64,000 nucleotides of DNA from an uncultured Collinsella sp. (GTDB lineage: Bacteria > Actinomycetota > Coriobacteriia > Coriobacteriales > Coriobacteriaceae): the NCBI GenBank assembly GCA_900543605.1, contig UQSK01000003.1, forward strand, positions 16,333 through 80,332, read 5' to 3'. This document shows positions 7,941 to 17,272 of the stretch, piece by piece. Under the pieces are notes generated by a model. The model made no database searches. It had not been told where the DNA came from and worked only from the letters and a program-made list of their open reading frames with translations. Made by a program: the position numbers and the translations under genes. Position 1 is the first letter of the stretch. Each line of letters opens with the position of its first letter.

Positions 7941-10900
7941 ATGGTCTCTCGTATCTACGTGGAGAAGAAACCCGGGTTCGACGTCGAGGCTCAGCAGCTC
8001 AAGGGCGAGCTGACCGAAATTCTCGGCATCAAGGGCATCGAGGCCCTGAGGATCATCAACCGCTACGACGTCGAGGGCATCGACGAGGAGCTTTTCCGCT
8101 CCTGCGTGCCGACCGTCTTTAGCGAGCCCCAGGTCGATGTGACCTACGACGAGCTCCCCGCAAGCGATGGCGCCGTCTTTGCCGTCGAATTCCTGCCTGG
8201 CCAGTTTGACCAGCGCGCCGACTCCGCCAGCGAGTGCGTGCAGCTCATCAGCCAGGGCGAGCGCCCCGCCGTGCGCTCCGCCAAGGTCTATATCATCTCG
8301 GGCGCTCTGGACGAAGCCGCCATCGAGGCCATCAAGCACTACGTGGTGAACCCCGTCGAGGCGCGCATCGCCTCGCTCGACCTGCCCGAGACGCTGTACA
8401 TGGAGACCCCCGAGCCCCAGCCCGTCGAGGTGCTCGACGGCTTCCGCGAGCTCGACGAGGCCGGCCTTGCCGCCTTTATCGCCGATCGCGGCCTTGCCAT
8501 GGACGAGGCGGACATCGCCTTCTGCCAGCAGTACTTCCGCGATGAGGACCGCGACCCCACCATCACCGAGATCCGCGTGATCGACACCTACTGGTCCGAT
8601 CACTGCCGCCACACCACCTTCGGCACCGTCCTGGACGACGTGACGATCGACGACGCCGTGGTGCAGCAAGCCTTCGACCGCTACATGGAGATGCGCCACG
8701 AACTCGGCCGCGACGCCAAGCCCGTCTGCCTCATGGACATGGGCACCATCGGCGCCAAGTATCTTAAGAAGACCGGCGTCATGACCGATGTCGATGAGTC
8801 CGAGGAGATCAACGCCTGCACCGTCAAGGTGAAGGTCGATGTCGACGGCGAGGACCAGGACTGGCTGTTCCTGTTTAAGAACGAGACCCACAACCACCCG
8901 ACCGAGATCGAGCCCTTCGGCGGTGCCGCCACCTGCGTGGGCGGCGCTATCCGCGACCCGCTCTCGGGCCGCAGCTATGTGTACCAGGCCATGCGCGTCA
9001 CCGGCGCCGGCGACCCCACCGTCCCGGTTTCCGAGACGCTCGAGGGCAAGCTGCCGCAGCGCAAGCTCGTGACCACCGCTGCCGCCGGCTACTCCAGCTA
9101 CGGCAACCAGATCGGCCTTGCCACCGGCCAGGTCAACGAACTCTATCACCCCGGCTACGTGGCCAAGCGCATGGAGGTCGGCGCCGTCGTGGGCGCTACC
9201 CCGGCAAACCACGTGCGCCGCGAGTGCCCCGCCCCCACCGACAAGATCATCCTGCTGGGCGGCCGCACCGGCCGCGATGGCATCGGTGGCGCCACCGGCT
9301 CCTCCAAGACCCAGAACACCGAGTCCATCGAGACCTCGGGTGCCGAGGTCCAGAAGGGCAACGCCCCGGTCGAGCGCAAGCTGCAGCGCCTGTTCCGCCG
9401 CGGCGACGCCTGCCGTCTGATCAAGCGCTGCAACGACTTTGGCGCCGGCGGCGTCTCAGTCGCCGTGGGCGAGCTTGCCGACGGCCTGTACGTGGACCTG
9501 GACACCGTGACCAAGAAGTACGACGGCCTGGACGGCACCGAGCTCGCTATCTCCGAGTCCCAGGAGCGCATGGCTTGCGCCGTCGCCGACGGTGACGTCG
9601 AGGAGTTCATGGGCTACGCCGCCGAGGAAAACCTGGAGGCGACCGTTATCGCCGAGGTTACCGCCGAGCCGCGCATGCGCATGGCATGGAACGGCGTCGC
9701 CATCGTCGATCTGTCCCGCGAGTTCCTCAACTCCAACGGTGCGCCCAAGCACCAGGTCGCCCACGTCTGTGCCCGCAGCGTGTGGCAGCCCAGCTGGGCC
9801 GGCACCACGCTCGCCGAGCGCATGACCTCGCTCGTCACCGACCTCAACGTCGCTTCCAACAAGGGCCTTTCCGAGCGCTTCGACTCCACCATCGGCGCCG
9901 CGACCGTGCTCATGCCCTTTGGCGGCAAGACGCAGCTCACCCCAAGCTCGGCCATGGTCGCCAAGTTCCCCGTGGACGGCGAGACCACCACGGCGAGCGC
10001 CATGGCATGGGGCTTCAACCCCTATCTGATGGAGGCCGACCAGTTTGCGGGCGCCTACCTGTCCGTGGTCGAGTCCATCGCCAAGCTCGTTGCCGCCGGC
10101 TTTGAGCACAAGCGCGCCTACCTCTCCTTCCAAGAGTACTTCGAGCGTCTGCGCACCGAGGCCGAGCGCTGGGGCAAGCCCACGGCAGCCGTCCTGGGCG
10201 CCCTCATGGCCCAAGTCGACCTGGGTGCCGGCGCCATCGGCGGCAAGGACTCCATGAGCGGTTCGTTTGAGGACGAGACCGGCGAGCTCAACGTTCCGCC
10301 GACCCTGATCAGCTTCGCCGTCGCCGTGGGCAAGGCCGCCCGCGCCGTCTCGCCCGAGTTCAAGGGCCTCACGCACCGCGTCGTCCGCATCGCCCCCGCC
10401 ACCTATGGCGAGGACTACCGTCCCGACGCCCAGCAGTTGCTCGCCGCGTTTGACGCCGTCGAGGCGCTCACTGCTACCGGCAACGCCCTGGCCATATCCA
10501 CGCCCGGCTACGGCTGCGGCGCCGAGAGCCTCTTTAAGATGTGCGTCGGTAACCAGATCGGTATCGAGCTTGCCGAGGATGTAGACGTGGAGAGCCTCTT
10601 CACCCCGCTCTACGGCAGCTTTATCGTCGAGCTCGCCGAGGACGCCGAGCTGCCCGAGGTCGCCGACGGCGTTGTCGTCGAGCCCCTGGGCACCACCGTC
10701 GAGGGCTATGTCATCGACACCGGCTCCGAGGTCATCGAGCTCGCCGAGCTCCAGGAGGCCTGGGAGAGCGGCATCGAGGGCGTCTTCGCCTACCGCAGCG
10801 CCGGCGAGACCCCCGAGGTCGAGACCATCGACTTCCGCGCCAAGGATATCCACGTGTACGGCGGCGCCAAGATCGCCCGCCCGCGCGTGATCATCCCCGT

Positions 10901-11687
10901 GTTCCCCGGCAACAACTGCGAGTACGACAGCGCCCGCGCCTTCCGTGCCGCCGGTGCCGAGGCCGACACCTTCGTGATCAACAACCTCACGCCCGAGGCC
11001 GTCGCCGAGAGCACCCACGAGCTTGCCCGCCGCATCCGTGCAAGCCAGATCGTTATGATCCCCGGCGGCTTCTCGGGCGGCGACGAGCCCGACGGCTCTG
11101 CCAAGTTCATCACGGCGTTCTTCCGCGCTCCCGAGGTCACCGAGGCAGTCCGCGACCTGCTCAAGGCCCGCGATGGCCTGATGCTGGGCATCTGCAACGG
11201 CTTCCAGGCCCTGATCAAGCTCGGCCTGGTGCCCTACGGCGACATCGTCGACGCCACGCCCGATGCGCCCACGTTGACGTTCAACACCATCGGTCGCCAC
11301 CAGAGCCGTCTGGTGCGCACCCGCATCTCGTCCAACTTGTCCCCGTGGCTGTCGCAGTGCAGCCTGGACGACCCCTACACCGTCGCCATCAGCCACGGCG
11401 AGGGCCGCTTTGTCGCCAATGACGAAGTGCTCGCCCAGCTGATCGCCAACGGCCAGGTCGCCACGCAGTACGTGGGCGAGAACGGCAAGCCCAGCATGGA
11501 CCTTTCCGTCAACCCCAACGGCTCCGCACTCGCCATCGAGGGCATCACGAGCCCCGACGGCCGCGTCCTGGGCAAGATGGGCCATGCCGAGCGTCGCGGC
11601 GACAACCTGTACCGCAACGTGCCCGAGCATGTCCCCGGCGATAAGTTCATGCCGATCTTTGAGAGCGGCGTGGCCTACTTCGCTTAA
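7941..11687 (+). CDS. purL: Phosphoribosylformylglycinamidine synthase, single-chain
   Basis: The fourth step of purine synthesis: converts FGAR, ATP and glutamine to FGAM. At 1248 residues it matches the large single-chain class that starts SRIYVEKKPGFDVEA. An N-terminal PurS-like region is followed by two AIR-synthase-related domains (THNHPTEIEPFGGAATCVGG near 315; GAIGGKDSMSG near 765). The C-terminal glutaminase domain has its nucleophile in LGICNGFQALIKLG and a catalytic His/Glu in SHGEGRFVA. Because this one chain carries all parts, no separate purS or purQ is needed. The frame is open earlier, but ATG 7941 has AGGAAGGCAGGA in front and begins the conserved N terminus. A strong terminator follows. 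Confidence 0.96.
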   Translation: MVSRIYVEKKPGFDVEAQQLKGELTEILGIKGIEALRIINRYDVEGIDEELFRSCVPTVFSEPQVDVTYDELPASDGAVFAVEFLPGQFDQRADSASECVQLISQGERPAVRSAKVYIISGALDEAAIEAIKHYVVNPVEARIASLDLPETLYMETPEPQPVEVLDGFRELDEAGLAAFIADRGLAMDEADIAFCQQYFRDEDRDPTITEIRVIDTYWSDHCRHTTFGTVLDDVTIDDAVVQQAFDRYMEMRHELGRDAKPVCLMDMGTIGAKYLKKTGVMTDVDESEEINACTVKVKVDVDGEDQDWLFLFKNETHNHPTEIEPFGGAATCVGGAIRDPLSGRSYVYQAMRVTGAGDPTVPVSETLEGKLPQRKLVTTAAAGYSSYGNQIGLATGQVNELYHPGYVAKRMEVGAVVGATPANHVRRECPAPTDKIILLGGRTGRDGIGGATGSSKTQNTESIETSGAEVQKGNAPVERKLQRLFRRGDACRLIKRCNDFGAGGVSVAVGELADGLYVDLDTVTKKYDGLDGTELAISESQERMACAVADGDVEEFMGYAAEENLEATVIAEVTAEPRMRMAWNGVAIVDLSREFLNSNGAPKHQVAHVCARSVWQPSWAGTTLAERMTSLVTDLNVASNKGLSERFDSTIGAATVLMPFGGKTQLTPSSAMVAKFPVDGETTTASAMAWGFNPYLMEADQFAGAYLSVVESIAKLVAAGFEHKRAYLSFQEYFERLRTEAERWGKPTAAVLGALMAQVDLGAGAIGGKDSMSGSFEDETGELNVPPTLISFAVAVGKAARAVSPEFKGLTHRVVRIAPATYGEDYRPDAQQLLAAFDAVEALTATGNALAISTPGYGCGAESLFKMCVGNQIGIELAEDVDVESLFTPLYGSFIVELAEDAELPEVADGVVVEPLGTTVEGYVIDTGSEVIELAELQEAWESGIEGVFAYRSAGETPEVETIDFRAKDIHVYGGAKIARPRVIIPVFPGNNCEYDSARAFRAAGAEADTFVINNLTPEAVAESTHELARRIRASQIVMIPGGFSGGDEPDGSAKFITAFFRAPEVTEAVRDLLKARDGLMLGICNGFQALIKLGLVPYGDIVDATPDAPTLTFNTIGRHQSRLVRTRISSNLSPWLSQCSLDDPYTVAISHGEGRFVANDEVLAQLIANGQVATQYVGENGKPSMDLSVNPNGSALAIEGITSPDGRVLGKMGHAERRGDNLYRNVPEHVPGDKFMPIFESGVAYFA

Positions 11688-11724
11688 ACCTTTCCCATCG
11701 GGTACAATCCCTTCGGGTAACAAC

Positions 11725-11761
11725 ACCCGCCACCAGCACATCCGGTGGCGGGTTCTTTTTT
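11725..11761 (+). terminator. Rho-independent terminator after purL
   Basis: A perfect 10-bp stem, ACCCGCCACC and GGTGGCGGGT, with a 9-nt loop is followed by TCTTTTTT. It lies 37 bp past the purL stop. Confidence 0.9.
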
Positions 11762-11786
11762 GCTTCGCGCATGTAGGAAGGACATC

Positions 11787-12722
11787 ATGGAAAGCCGCAA
11801 GCCGTATCTCGCCACCCTGCCCGGACTCATCCTGGGCTGCCTCGTCTGCTGCGCACTCTGGGGATCGGCCTTTCCCTGTATCAAGATCGGTTACGCACTC
11901 TTTGGTATCCCAGCGCACGATAGCGCCTCGCAGCTGCTCTTTGCGGGCTTGCGCTTCACGCTTGCCGGCGCCCTGGTTATCGTTGGGATGAGTGCGGCCC
12001 AACGCCGCCCCCTCATTCCGCAGGCTCGCGACATCAAGCCCATCTTTGTCTTGTCGCTCTTCCAGACTATCGGGCAGTACTTCTTTTTCTATCTGGGCCT
12101 CTCGCGCGCCAGCGCCATGTCGAGCTCCATCATCGAGGCCAGCGCCAACTTCCTCGCAATCCTCTTTGCCGCCCTGGCGTTTCGCACCGAGAAGCTCAAT
12201 ACGGCCAAGGTGCTTGGCTGTGCGCTGGGCTTTGCCGGCGTCGCTCTCGTCAACCTTTCGGGCGCGGATGGCACCTTTGGCTTCAGGCTCGATGGCGAGG
12301 GCTTTATCCTAGCCTCCACCGTCGCGGGTGCCCTTTCGACCTGCCTGATTGGCATCTTCTCGCGCGAGCACGACGGCGTCTTGCTTGCCGGGTGGCAGTT
12401 CTTGGTCGGCGGCCTTGTCCTCACCGCCATCGGCTTTTTGATGGGTGGCGCGCTCTCCCCCACGGCGATTGCCCCCGCCATCGCGCTCATCATCTACATG
12501 GCGCTTATCTCCGCGGTCGCCTACTCGCTGTGGTCGCGCCTGCTTGCCGTCAACCCCGTCAGCCGCGTCTCGGTCTTTGGGTTTATGAACCCCGTCTTTG
12601 GTGTGCTGCTGAGCGCGCTGCTGCTCGGCGAAGGCGCGGGCACGAGCCCCGTTACCGTCATCGTTGCCCTGCTGTTGGTCTGCGGCGGCATCATCATCGT
12701 CAACAAACCCAAAAAAGCCTAG
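11787..12722 (+). CDS. EamA/DMT-family transporter
   Basis: A 311-residue drug/metabolite transporter with ten predicted membrane helices in two EamA repeats. The first contains CALWGSAFPCIKIGYAL and QTIGQYFFFYLGLSRASAMS; the second contains a matching AYSLWSRLLAVNPVSRVSVFGFMNPVFGVLLSALLLGE block. Such proteins usually export amino acids or other small metabolites, and the substrate cannot be read from sequence. The start is ATG 11787, with GTAGGAAGG upstream. The gene lies immediately after the purL terminator and so needs its own promoter or read-through. Confidence 0.88.
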   Translation: MESRKPYLATLPGLILGCLVCCALWGSAFPCIKIGYALFGIPAHDSASQLLFAGLRFTLAGALVIVGMSAAQRRPLIPQARDIKPIFVLSLFQTIGQYFFFYLGLSRASAMSSSIIEASANFLAILFAALAFRTEKLNTAKVLGCALGFAGVALVNLSGADGTFGFRLDGEGFILASTVAGALSTCLIGIFSREHDGVLLAGWQFLVGGLVLTAIGFLMGGALSPTAIAPAIALIIYMALISAVAYSLWSRLLAVNPVSRVSVFGFMNPVFGVLLSALLLGEGAGTSPVTVIVALLLVCGGIIIVNKPKKA

Positions 12723-12822
12723 CGAACTCACCTTTTTAGGGAAGGTGTTCGCACACTTTAGCTTAATGGAGTACATCGGTGAGCTGAGGGCCACCACGCA
12801 CACTAGCGTTCGCCCCTTTTTT

Positions 12823-13965
12823 CTAGCGTATCTGGACGCCGGCTTTCTTTTTCACGGCCTTGACGCGGTAGAGCTCCGCGTCGGCAGCGCGAAGCAAGTC
12901 TTGCCAGGTGTCGACACCATCACCGACCCGTGCGTAGCCGATGGACATCCGCAGCAGATATGGAACCTCGGCACGCGCGAGCTCGTCGTTGATTGCCGCG
13001 CACAGACGCATGATGTCCTGCTCCGCCGTCGCCTTTTGAAGCACCACGAACTCATCGCCGCCATAACGTGCGATAAAGCCGCCAGACGCCGAGCAGACCT
13101 CTTTGAGCGTAGCAGATATGACCTGGAGGGCATGGTCGCCCTCCACATGTCCATAGTGATCGTTAATCTGCTTAAAGCCGTCGGCGTCCATCATGAGCAG
13201 ATACACATCTTCTGCCTGACCCACATTTGAGAAGAGCGACAGCATGTAGGTCTCAAAACGGTTGCGATTGTTGAGGCCAGTCAACGGGTCGGTCGAGATG
13301 AGCTGCTCCTGGTAAATGATGTAGAGCAGCAGGATGCTCAGCGTTATACCGACACAAAGGCCGGGCACCGAGTATGCGATCTGAAAGGTACCGCCCACTA
13401 GGGCCGGAATAGCGAAGAATGCCAGAGTTCGATAAATGGCCTTCTTTTGCAGGCTTTCAACCCGTAGGGAATGCACAAAAGCGTGTAAGGACGTATATAT
13501 GATGTAGCAGTAGCTCACGATAGGCTGAATCATATAGGCGACGCCGCGGCGGTACACGCCCTGAGCATCGACGTAGAACAAGGCGTGGGTCCAGTAACTG
13601 GTAAACGCCAGCACGACCACCAGAGCCGTGGGCAACGTCACGAGCGCCACCCTATAGCGCGCGGTCAAAAGGCGAGAGCCCTGCACCGTCTCGGAATAGA
13701 TAAACCAAACGAGACACGCGATGGCAAAGAGTGAAAACGAAACCGCGTTGGAAATCCAGTTGGCAGCAATGCCCAACGTGCCGCTCGCACCGTCCGAAAG
13801 CGTCCAGATCATATCGAATAATATGTACGCGGCAGAGGTGTAGCCGAGCATGCTAAACAAGAGCTGCTGGGTACTCGAGAACAAGGAGCGACGACTTCGC
13901 GCGGCAAGCCCGATAAGAACAATCATGCATAGCAGGAATATCTCAATCTTGAGCGCCTTAACCAC
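12823..13965 (-). CDS. Membrane GGDEF-domain protein, predicted diguanylate cyclase
   Basis: About 380 residues. Roughly the first 210 form six or seven membrane helices, and the C-terminal 165 form a GGDEF domain that would make cyclic di-GMP at the inner face of the membrane. Visible motifs are DPLTGLNNRNRFE, MDADGFKQINDHYGHVEGD and an intact RYGGDEFVVL. The RxxD inhibitory site normally found five residues before GGDEF is absent, so product inhibition may be lacking. The first possible start, TTG 13983, has no ribosome site. GTG 13965 has GAAGGGA 9 nt upstream and is preferred. No EAL or PilZ partner is nearby. Confidence 0.88.
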   Translation of the reverse strand: MVKALKIEIFLLCMIVLIGLAARSRRSLFSSTQQLLFSMLGYTSAAYILFDMIWTLSDGASGTLGIAANWISNAVSFSLFAIACLVWFIYSETVQGSRLLTARYRVALVTLPTALVVVLAFTSYWTHALFYVDAQGVYRRGVAYMIQPIVSYCYIIYTSLHAFVHSLRVESLQKKAIYRTLAFFAIPALVGGTFQIAYSVPGLCVGITLSILLLYIIYQEQLISTDPLTGLNNRNRFETYMLSLFSNVGQAEDVYLLMMDADGFKQINDHYGHVEGDHALQVISATLKEVCSASGGFIARYGGDEFVVLQKATAEQDIMRLCAAINDELARAEVPYLLRMSIGYARVGDGVDTWQDLLRAADAELYRVKAVKKKAGVQIR

Positions 13966-14065
13966 TAGACGCCATCCCTTCAATATCCAAGTGGCCAGAA
14001 TCGCCCAATTCGAATCTGGGCAATAAACACCCCTTTACTCCGCAGGGGCAAAGGGAATAATAGCA

Positions 14066-14109
14066 GAGCGCCCGAACGTTGCTGCAAGACAGCTTTCGTC
14101 CGGGCGCTC
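14066..14109 (-). terminator. Terminator-like hairpin after the KdgT-type gene
   Basis: A perfect 9-bp stem, GAGCGCCCG and CGGGCGCTC, with a 26-nt interior is followed on the minus strand by TGCTATTATT. It lies 46 bp beyond the stop codon of the permease gene. Confidence 0.5.
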
Positions 14110-14154
14110 GAACGGCGCGAATTGTACGCCGGCATCATTGATGGGTATCGATTG

Positions 14155-15177
14155 CTACTCGCCATCGATGTCGGTCGCGACGGCCTCCTCGATGGCCTCG
14201 ACACCGGCGGGCGACAGACCCTCCTTGCCCTGGCAGAACTTCTTGTCGACCCAGCCGGTCAGAATCGGAGCCATGATCGCCGTGATGATAACGGCGGTGG
14301 CAATCTGAGCGTACGCGGTGGGTGCGAGCTCGGCGTAGCGCGGCGCGACCTCGGCAAGGGCAACCGGTGTGGTCATAGCCGTGCCGGCGATGGTGGAACA
14401 AGCCACGGCAGCCTTGCCGTTACCACCGCACAGGCGCTCGAACGCAAAGGTGATGGGCCCGACGATAAAGAGCGTGATAAGGCCCAGCAGAATGCCCGAG
14501 ATGCCGCCGGTGATGAAGCTCGAAAGGCTCATAGACGCACCGAGCTGAAATCCGATGACGGCAATCGCGGGATTGGCGCCAGGAACCAGCAGGTTCTTGA
14601 TGAACGGGAAGAGGTTGCCCAGAACCATGCCAATAACGAGTGGCAAAATGGAGCCGATGATAGTACCGACAGGGATGTTGGCGAGACCCGAAACGCCCAG
14701 GATGATCATGGTGACGGCGGGGCCGGCCGTAAAGAATAGGATGCCCACGGCGCCCTGCTCGGACTCATCGCCGAACTCGCCCATGATGCCCGTATAGAGC
14801 GCCATGTTGCAAAACGTAATGCCGCCGATGATGGAGACCGAGCTCAGACCCAAAAAGTTATCGTTAAAGAAGTACGCGACGCCCAGGCCCAACGCGGCTG
14901 CCACCACAAGCTTGGGGATCAACACGACAATGCCGGTCTTGATGGCGCCCGGCGTGGACTTAAAGCTGATGCCGGCGCCCACAAACAGCAGGATCGCGGC
15001 AACGATGGTGTTGGAACCGCCGCGGCAGGCGGCGGTAAAGAAGCCGCCGACCTCAAAGACCTGCGGGCAGAAGGTATTGAGCAAAAGGCCGACGATCATC
15101 GGATAGATCATGATGTCACCCGGGATGCGCGGGACCCTGAATTTCTTTTGCTCGTTGGCGGTCGCTTCCTGTGCCAT
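14155..15177 (-). CDS. kdgT: 2-keto-3-deoxygluconate permease family protein
   Basis: A 340-residue transporter of the KdgT family (proton symport of 2-keto-3-deoxygluconate or related sugar acids). It has about ten hydrophobic helices and family stretches GGSNTIVAAILLFVGAGISF, NMALYTGIMGEFGD and STIAGTAMTTPVALAE. The start at 15177 has GGGGG four nt upstream. No pectin or hexuronate catabolic genes are nearby, so the substrate is uncertain. It is a single-gene unit by spacing, with its own terminator-like hairpin. Confidence 0.85.
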   Translation of the reverse strand: MAQEATANEQKKFRVPRIPGDIMIYPMIVGLLLNTFCPQVFEVGGFFTAACRGGSNTIVAAILLFVGAGISFKSTPGAIKTGIVVLIPKLVVAAALGLGVAYFFNDNFLGLSSVSIIGGITFCNMALYTGIMGEFGDESEQGAVGILFFTAGPAVTMIILGVSGLANIPVGTIIGSILPLVIGMVLGNLFPFIKNLLVPGANPAIAVIGFQLGASMSLSSFITGGISGILLGLITLFIVGPITFAFERLCGGNGKAAVACSTIAGTAMTTPVALAEVAPRYAELAPTAYAQIATAVIITAIMAPILTGWVDKKFCQGKEGLSPAGVEAIEEAVATDIDGE

Positions 15178-15327
15178 GAAACCCCCATTTCCGCTGACGG
15201 GGTACAAAAGCCCACGTCACGCTTTGCTACAGTAAAGTTTGACCATGGTACCAGAAGAAATTGACCAGCTCGGTGAAAAATTCAACAAGTTGGGATGGAA
15301 CGAGATTCGGCGCCCGCGACGCCACCC

Positions 15328-15651
15328 CTATATAAGGCTCAAGGCGATATAGAGTACGATGCCCGAGACGCAGCACCACAGCATCGATTTTGTCTTGACC
15401 GCCACGACCACGACGCCGGCGGCCGCAATCCAGGGAACCAAGGCAGGCCAGAGTCCCGCGTCGAACGCGCCGGGGCTCACCAAGTCGTTGGCGACCAGCG
15501 CGGCAAAGGCAGCGGGCGGGATATAGCCCAGGGCCTCGGTAATACGGGGCGACAGGGTCCGCCCGCGCAAGGCGAACGCCGGCGCGATGCGAAAGAACGC
15601 GATAGCAGCCCACGACGACAGCCACAGAACCAAGAACTCGTTAACGGGCAT
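15328..15651 (-). CDS. azlD: AzlD-family branched-chain amino-acid export subunit
   Basis: The small partner of AzlC, 107 residues with about four membrane helices. It ends LWCCVSGIVLYIALSLI and contains the AzlD-type stretch ITEALGYIPPAAFAALVANDL. ATG 15651 is preferred over GTG 15660 because GGAAGAGG lies 8 nt before it. The gene overlaps the azlC stop by 11 bp, so the two are translationally coupled. Together they form an exporter for branched-chain amino acids or analogues. Confidence 0.88.
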   Translation of the reverse strand: MPVNEFLVLWLSSWAAIAFFRIAPAFALRGRTLSPRITEALGYIPPAAFAALVANDLVSPGAFDAGLWPALVPWIAAAGVVVVAVKTKSMLWCCVSGIVLYIALSLI

Positions 15652-16333
15652 CGCGGGCACCTCTTCCGTCTAATACAGCATCGCACGCCAGCGCAATGGC
15701 AATGCCGACCACGACGCTTGCCGGCACGGCAATATTCGTGAGGCCCAAGAACTTGCATACGGCGACGGACACCGCGCCCGAAACCGCCGCGACAACGTTG
15801 CCGCGCGACAGCCGCTGCGAAAAGAGCAGGCAGATAAAGAGTGAGGTGCAGACAAAGGCTGCAATGGCGGTGGGAACATCGACAACGGCGCCGACGATGG
15901 CGCCCGTCGTACACGAAACGCCCCATGTTGCGATAAGGATCACGTTGAGCACAAAGGACTCGCGCGGGCCCCAATCCTCCCCTTCAACCAACTTGGCAAG
16001 CGAGATGCCGTATGCCTCCTCGGTAAGTGTCGCGGTAACAGCCAGCGTCTGACGCTTCGAGACACCCCTCAGATGCGGCGCGATCGATGCCGAGTAAAGC
16101 GCAAAACGCGAGGAGATGGCGGCAACGCTCGCGATAATCGAAGGTGCCGGTACGCCCGCCAGCCAAAGATTGCAGATCATAAACTGCCCGCTGCCCGTCA
16201 CAAACGTGCTGCTCAGAGCAAAGACCATCCAGGGGTCCATTCCCGTCTGCCCCATGATCATTCCGCACGGCGCGCCTATTGCAACATAGGTAAGCATCAC
16301 CGGCCAGACGGTTCTAACGATTTTGAGCACCAT
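15641..16333 (-). CDS. azlC: AzlC-family branched-chain amino-acid exporter
   Basis: The large subunit of the AzlCD (YgaZH-type) exporter, 230 residues with several membrane helices. Family features include MILTYVAIGAPCG-like and STFVTGSGQFMICNLWLAG segments, then AISSRFALYSASIAPHLRG and TLTEEAYGISL. ATG 16333 has AGGATGAG upstream. The frame is open for about 23 further codons, but they look non-coding. The same region also imports branched-chain amino acids (liv cluster, 1-4328), so both directions of flux are encoded within 16 kb. Confidence 0.9.
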   Translation of the reverse strand: MVLKIVRTVWPVMLTYVAIGAPCGMIMGQTGMDPWMVFALSSTFVTGSGQFMICNLWLAGVPAPSIIASVAAISSRFALYSASIAPHLRGVSKRQTLAVTATLTEEAYGISLAKLVEGEDWGPRESFVLNVILIATWGVSCTTGAIVGAVVDVPTAIAAFVCTSLFICLLFSQRLSRGNVVAAVSGAVSVAVCKFLGLTNIAVPASVVVGIAIALACDAVLDGRGARDAR

Positions 16334-16459
16334 ACGCTTCTCATCCTGACAAGGTCTCCGAGCCGCATGTAGCGATACGGCAGAATCATCATCCGACAGC
16401 AACCGAGTTCACCTACAATTGCCACCGGATCGAAAGACACAACTTTTTAGGAAGTCATT

Positions 16460-17272
16460 ATGACAGCTATCGATCGAGACCGGGCGCGCGCGGCCTTCAA
16501 AAGCTACACCGATGCCTACGATGCCACCAACCCACGCATCGCGCTCAAAATCGAGCATACGTACCACGTGGCCGAGGCATGCGATGCCGTGGCGCGCGAG
16601 CAGGGCTGGTCGTCAGAAGATATTGACCTGGCATGGCTTTGCGGCCTGCTACACGATATGGGCCGCTTTGAGCAACTTCGGCGCTGGGACACCTTTAAGG
16701 ACGCCGAGAGCATGAGCCATGCGGCGCTGGGCATCGAGGTCCTCTTTGGCGAGAATCCCGCCGATGCACCCGCCGTAACGAGCATCCGCGACTTTATCGA
16801 TGACCCGACGGAAGATGAGCTCATCCGAGCGAGCATTGCCTATCACAGCGATTTCCGTCTACCCGCGCAGCTCGACGAGCGCACGCGGAGCTTCTGCGAT
16901 ATCGTGCGCGATGGTGACAAGATCGACATTATGCGTACCATCGCCGACAGCACCGTCGACACCATCCTTAAGGTGGATGAGGACGCATTTCTCGCCAGCC
17001 ACTTCTCGGCACCGACGCTGGCCGCCTTTGACGAACACCGCTGCGTCACGCGCGATGAGCGCGATGAGCCCGCCGACTTCTTGGTGGGGCTTATCTGCTT
17101 TATGTTTGAGCTCGTCTATCCAGCAAGCCGCGCGCTGGCGCGCGAACAGGGCGATATCCACCGCCTGCTCGACGCGCCCTTTGGCATTACGCGGCCCTTT
17201 ACCGACCCCGCCACGCAGGCAACCTGGAGCCGCCTAAAGGACGAGATGCGTAACTGGCTGGCGCGCGCCTAG
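16460..17272 (+). CDS. HD-domain phosphohydrolase
   Basis: A 270-residue soluble protein of the HD superfamily. The metal-binding pattern is visible as H in KIEHTYHVAE (about residue 34), HD in CGLLHDMGRF (about 69-70), a further His in SMSHAALGIEVLF and a late Asp in IVRDGDKIDIM. These enzymes hydrolyse phosphate esters of nucleotides or related compounds; the substrate is unknown. The start has AGGAAGTCATT. Its stop overlaps the etfA stop on the other strand in a shared palindromic CTAG. Confidence 0.82.
   Translation: MTAIDRDRARAAFKSYTDAYDATNPRIALKIEHTYHVAEACDAVAREQGWSSEDIDLAWLCGLLHDMGRFEQLRRWDTFKDAESMSHAALGIEVLFGENPADAPAVTSIRDFIDDPTEDELIRASIAYHSDFRLPAQLDERTRSFCDIVRDGDKIDIMRTIADSTVDTILKVDEDAFLASHFSAPTLAAFDEHRCVTRDERDEPADFLVGLICFMFELVYPASRALAREQGDIHRLLDAPFGITRPFTDPATQATWSRLKDEMRNWLARA

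Noticed and set aside
9456..12002. An 848-codon minus-strand open frame opposite purL
   Set aside because: purL is certain on the plus strand. The antisense frame is a by-product of G/C at third codon positions and gives a low-complexity Gly/Leu/Asp-rich translation.
12722..12751. Hairpin after the EamA gene as a terminator
   Set aside because: The GCGAAC/GTTCGC stem contains a bulge and no U tract follows, so the evidence is too weak.
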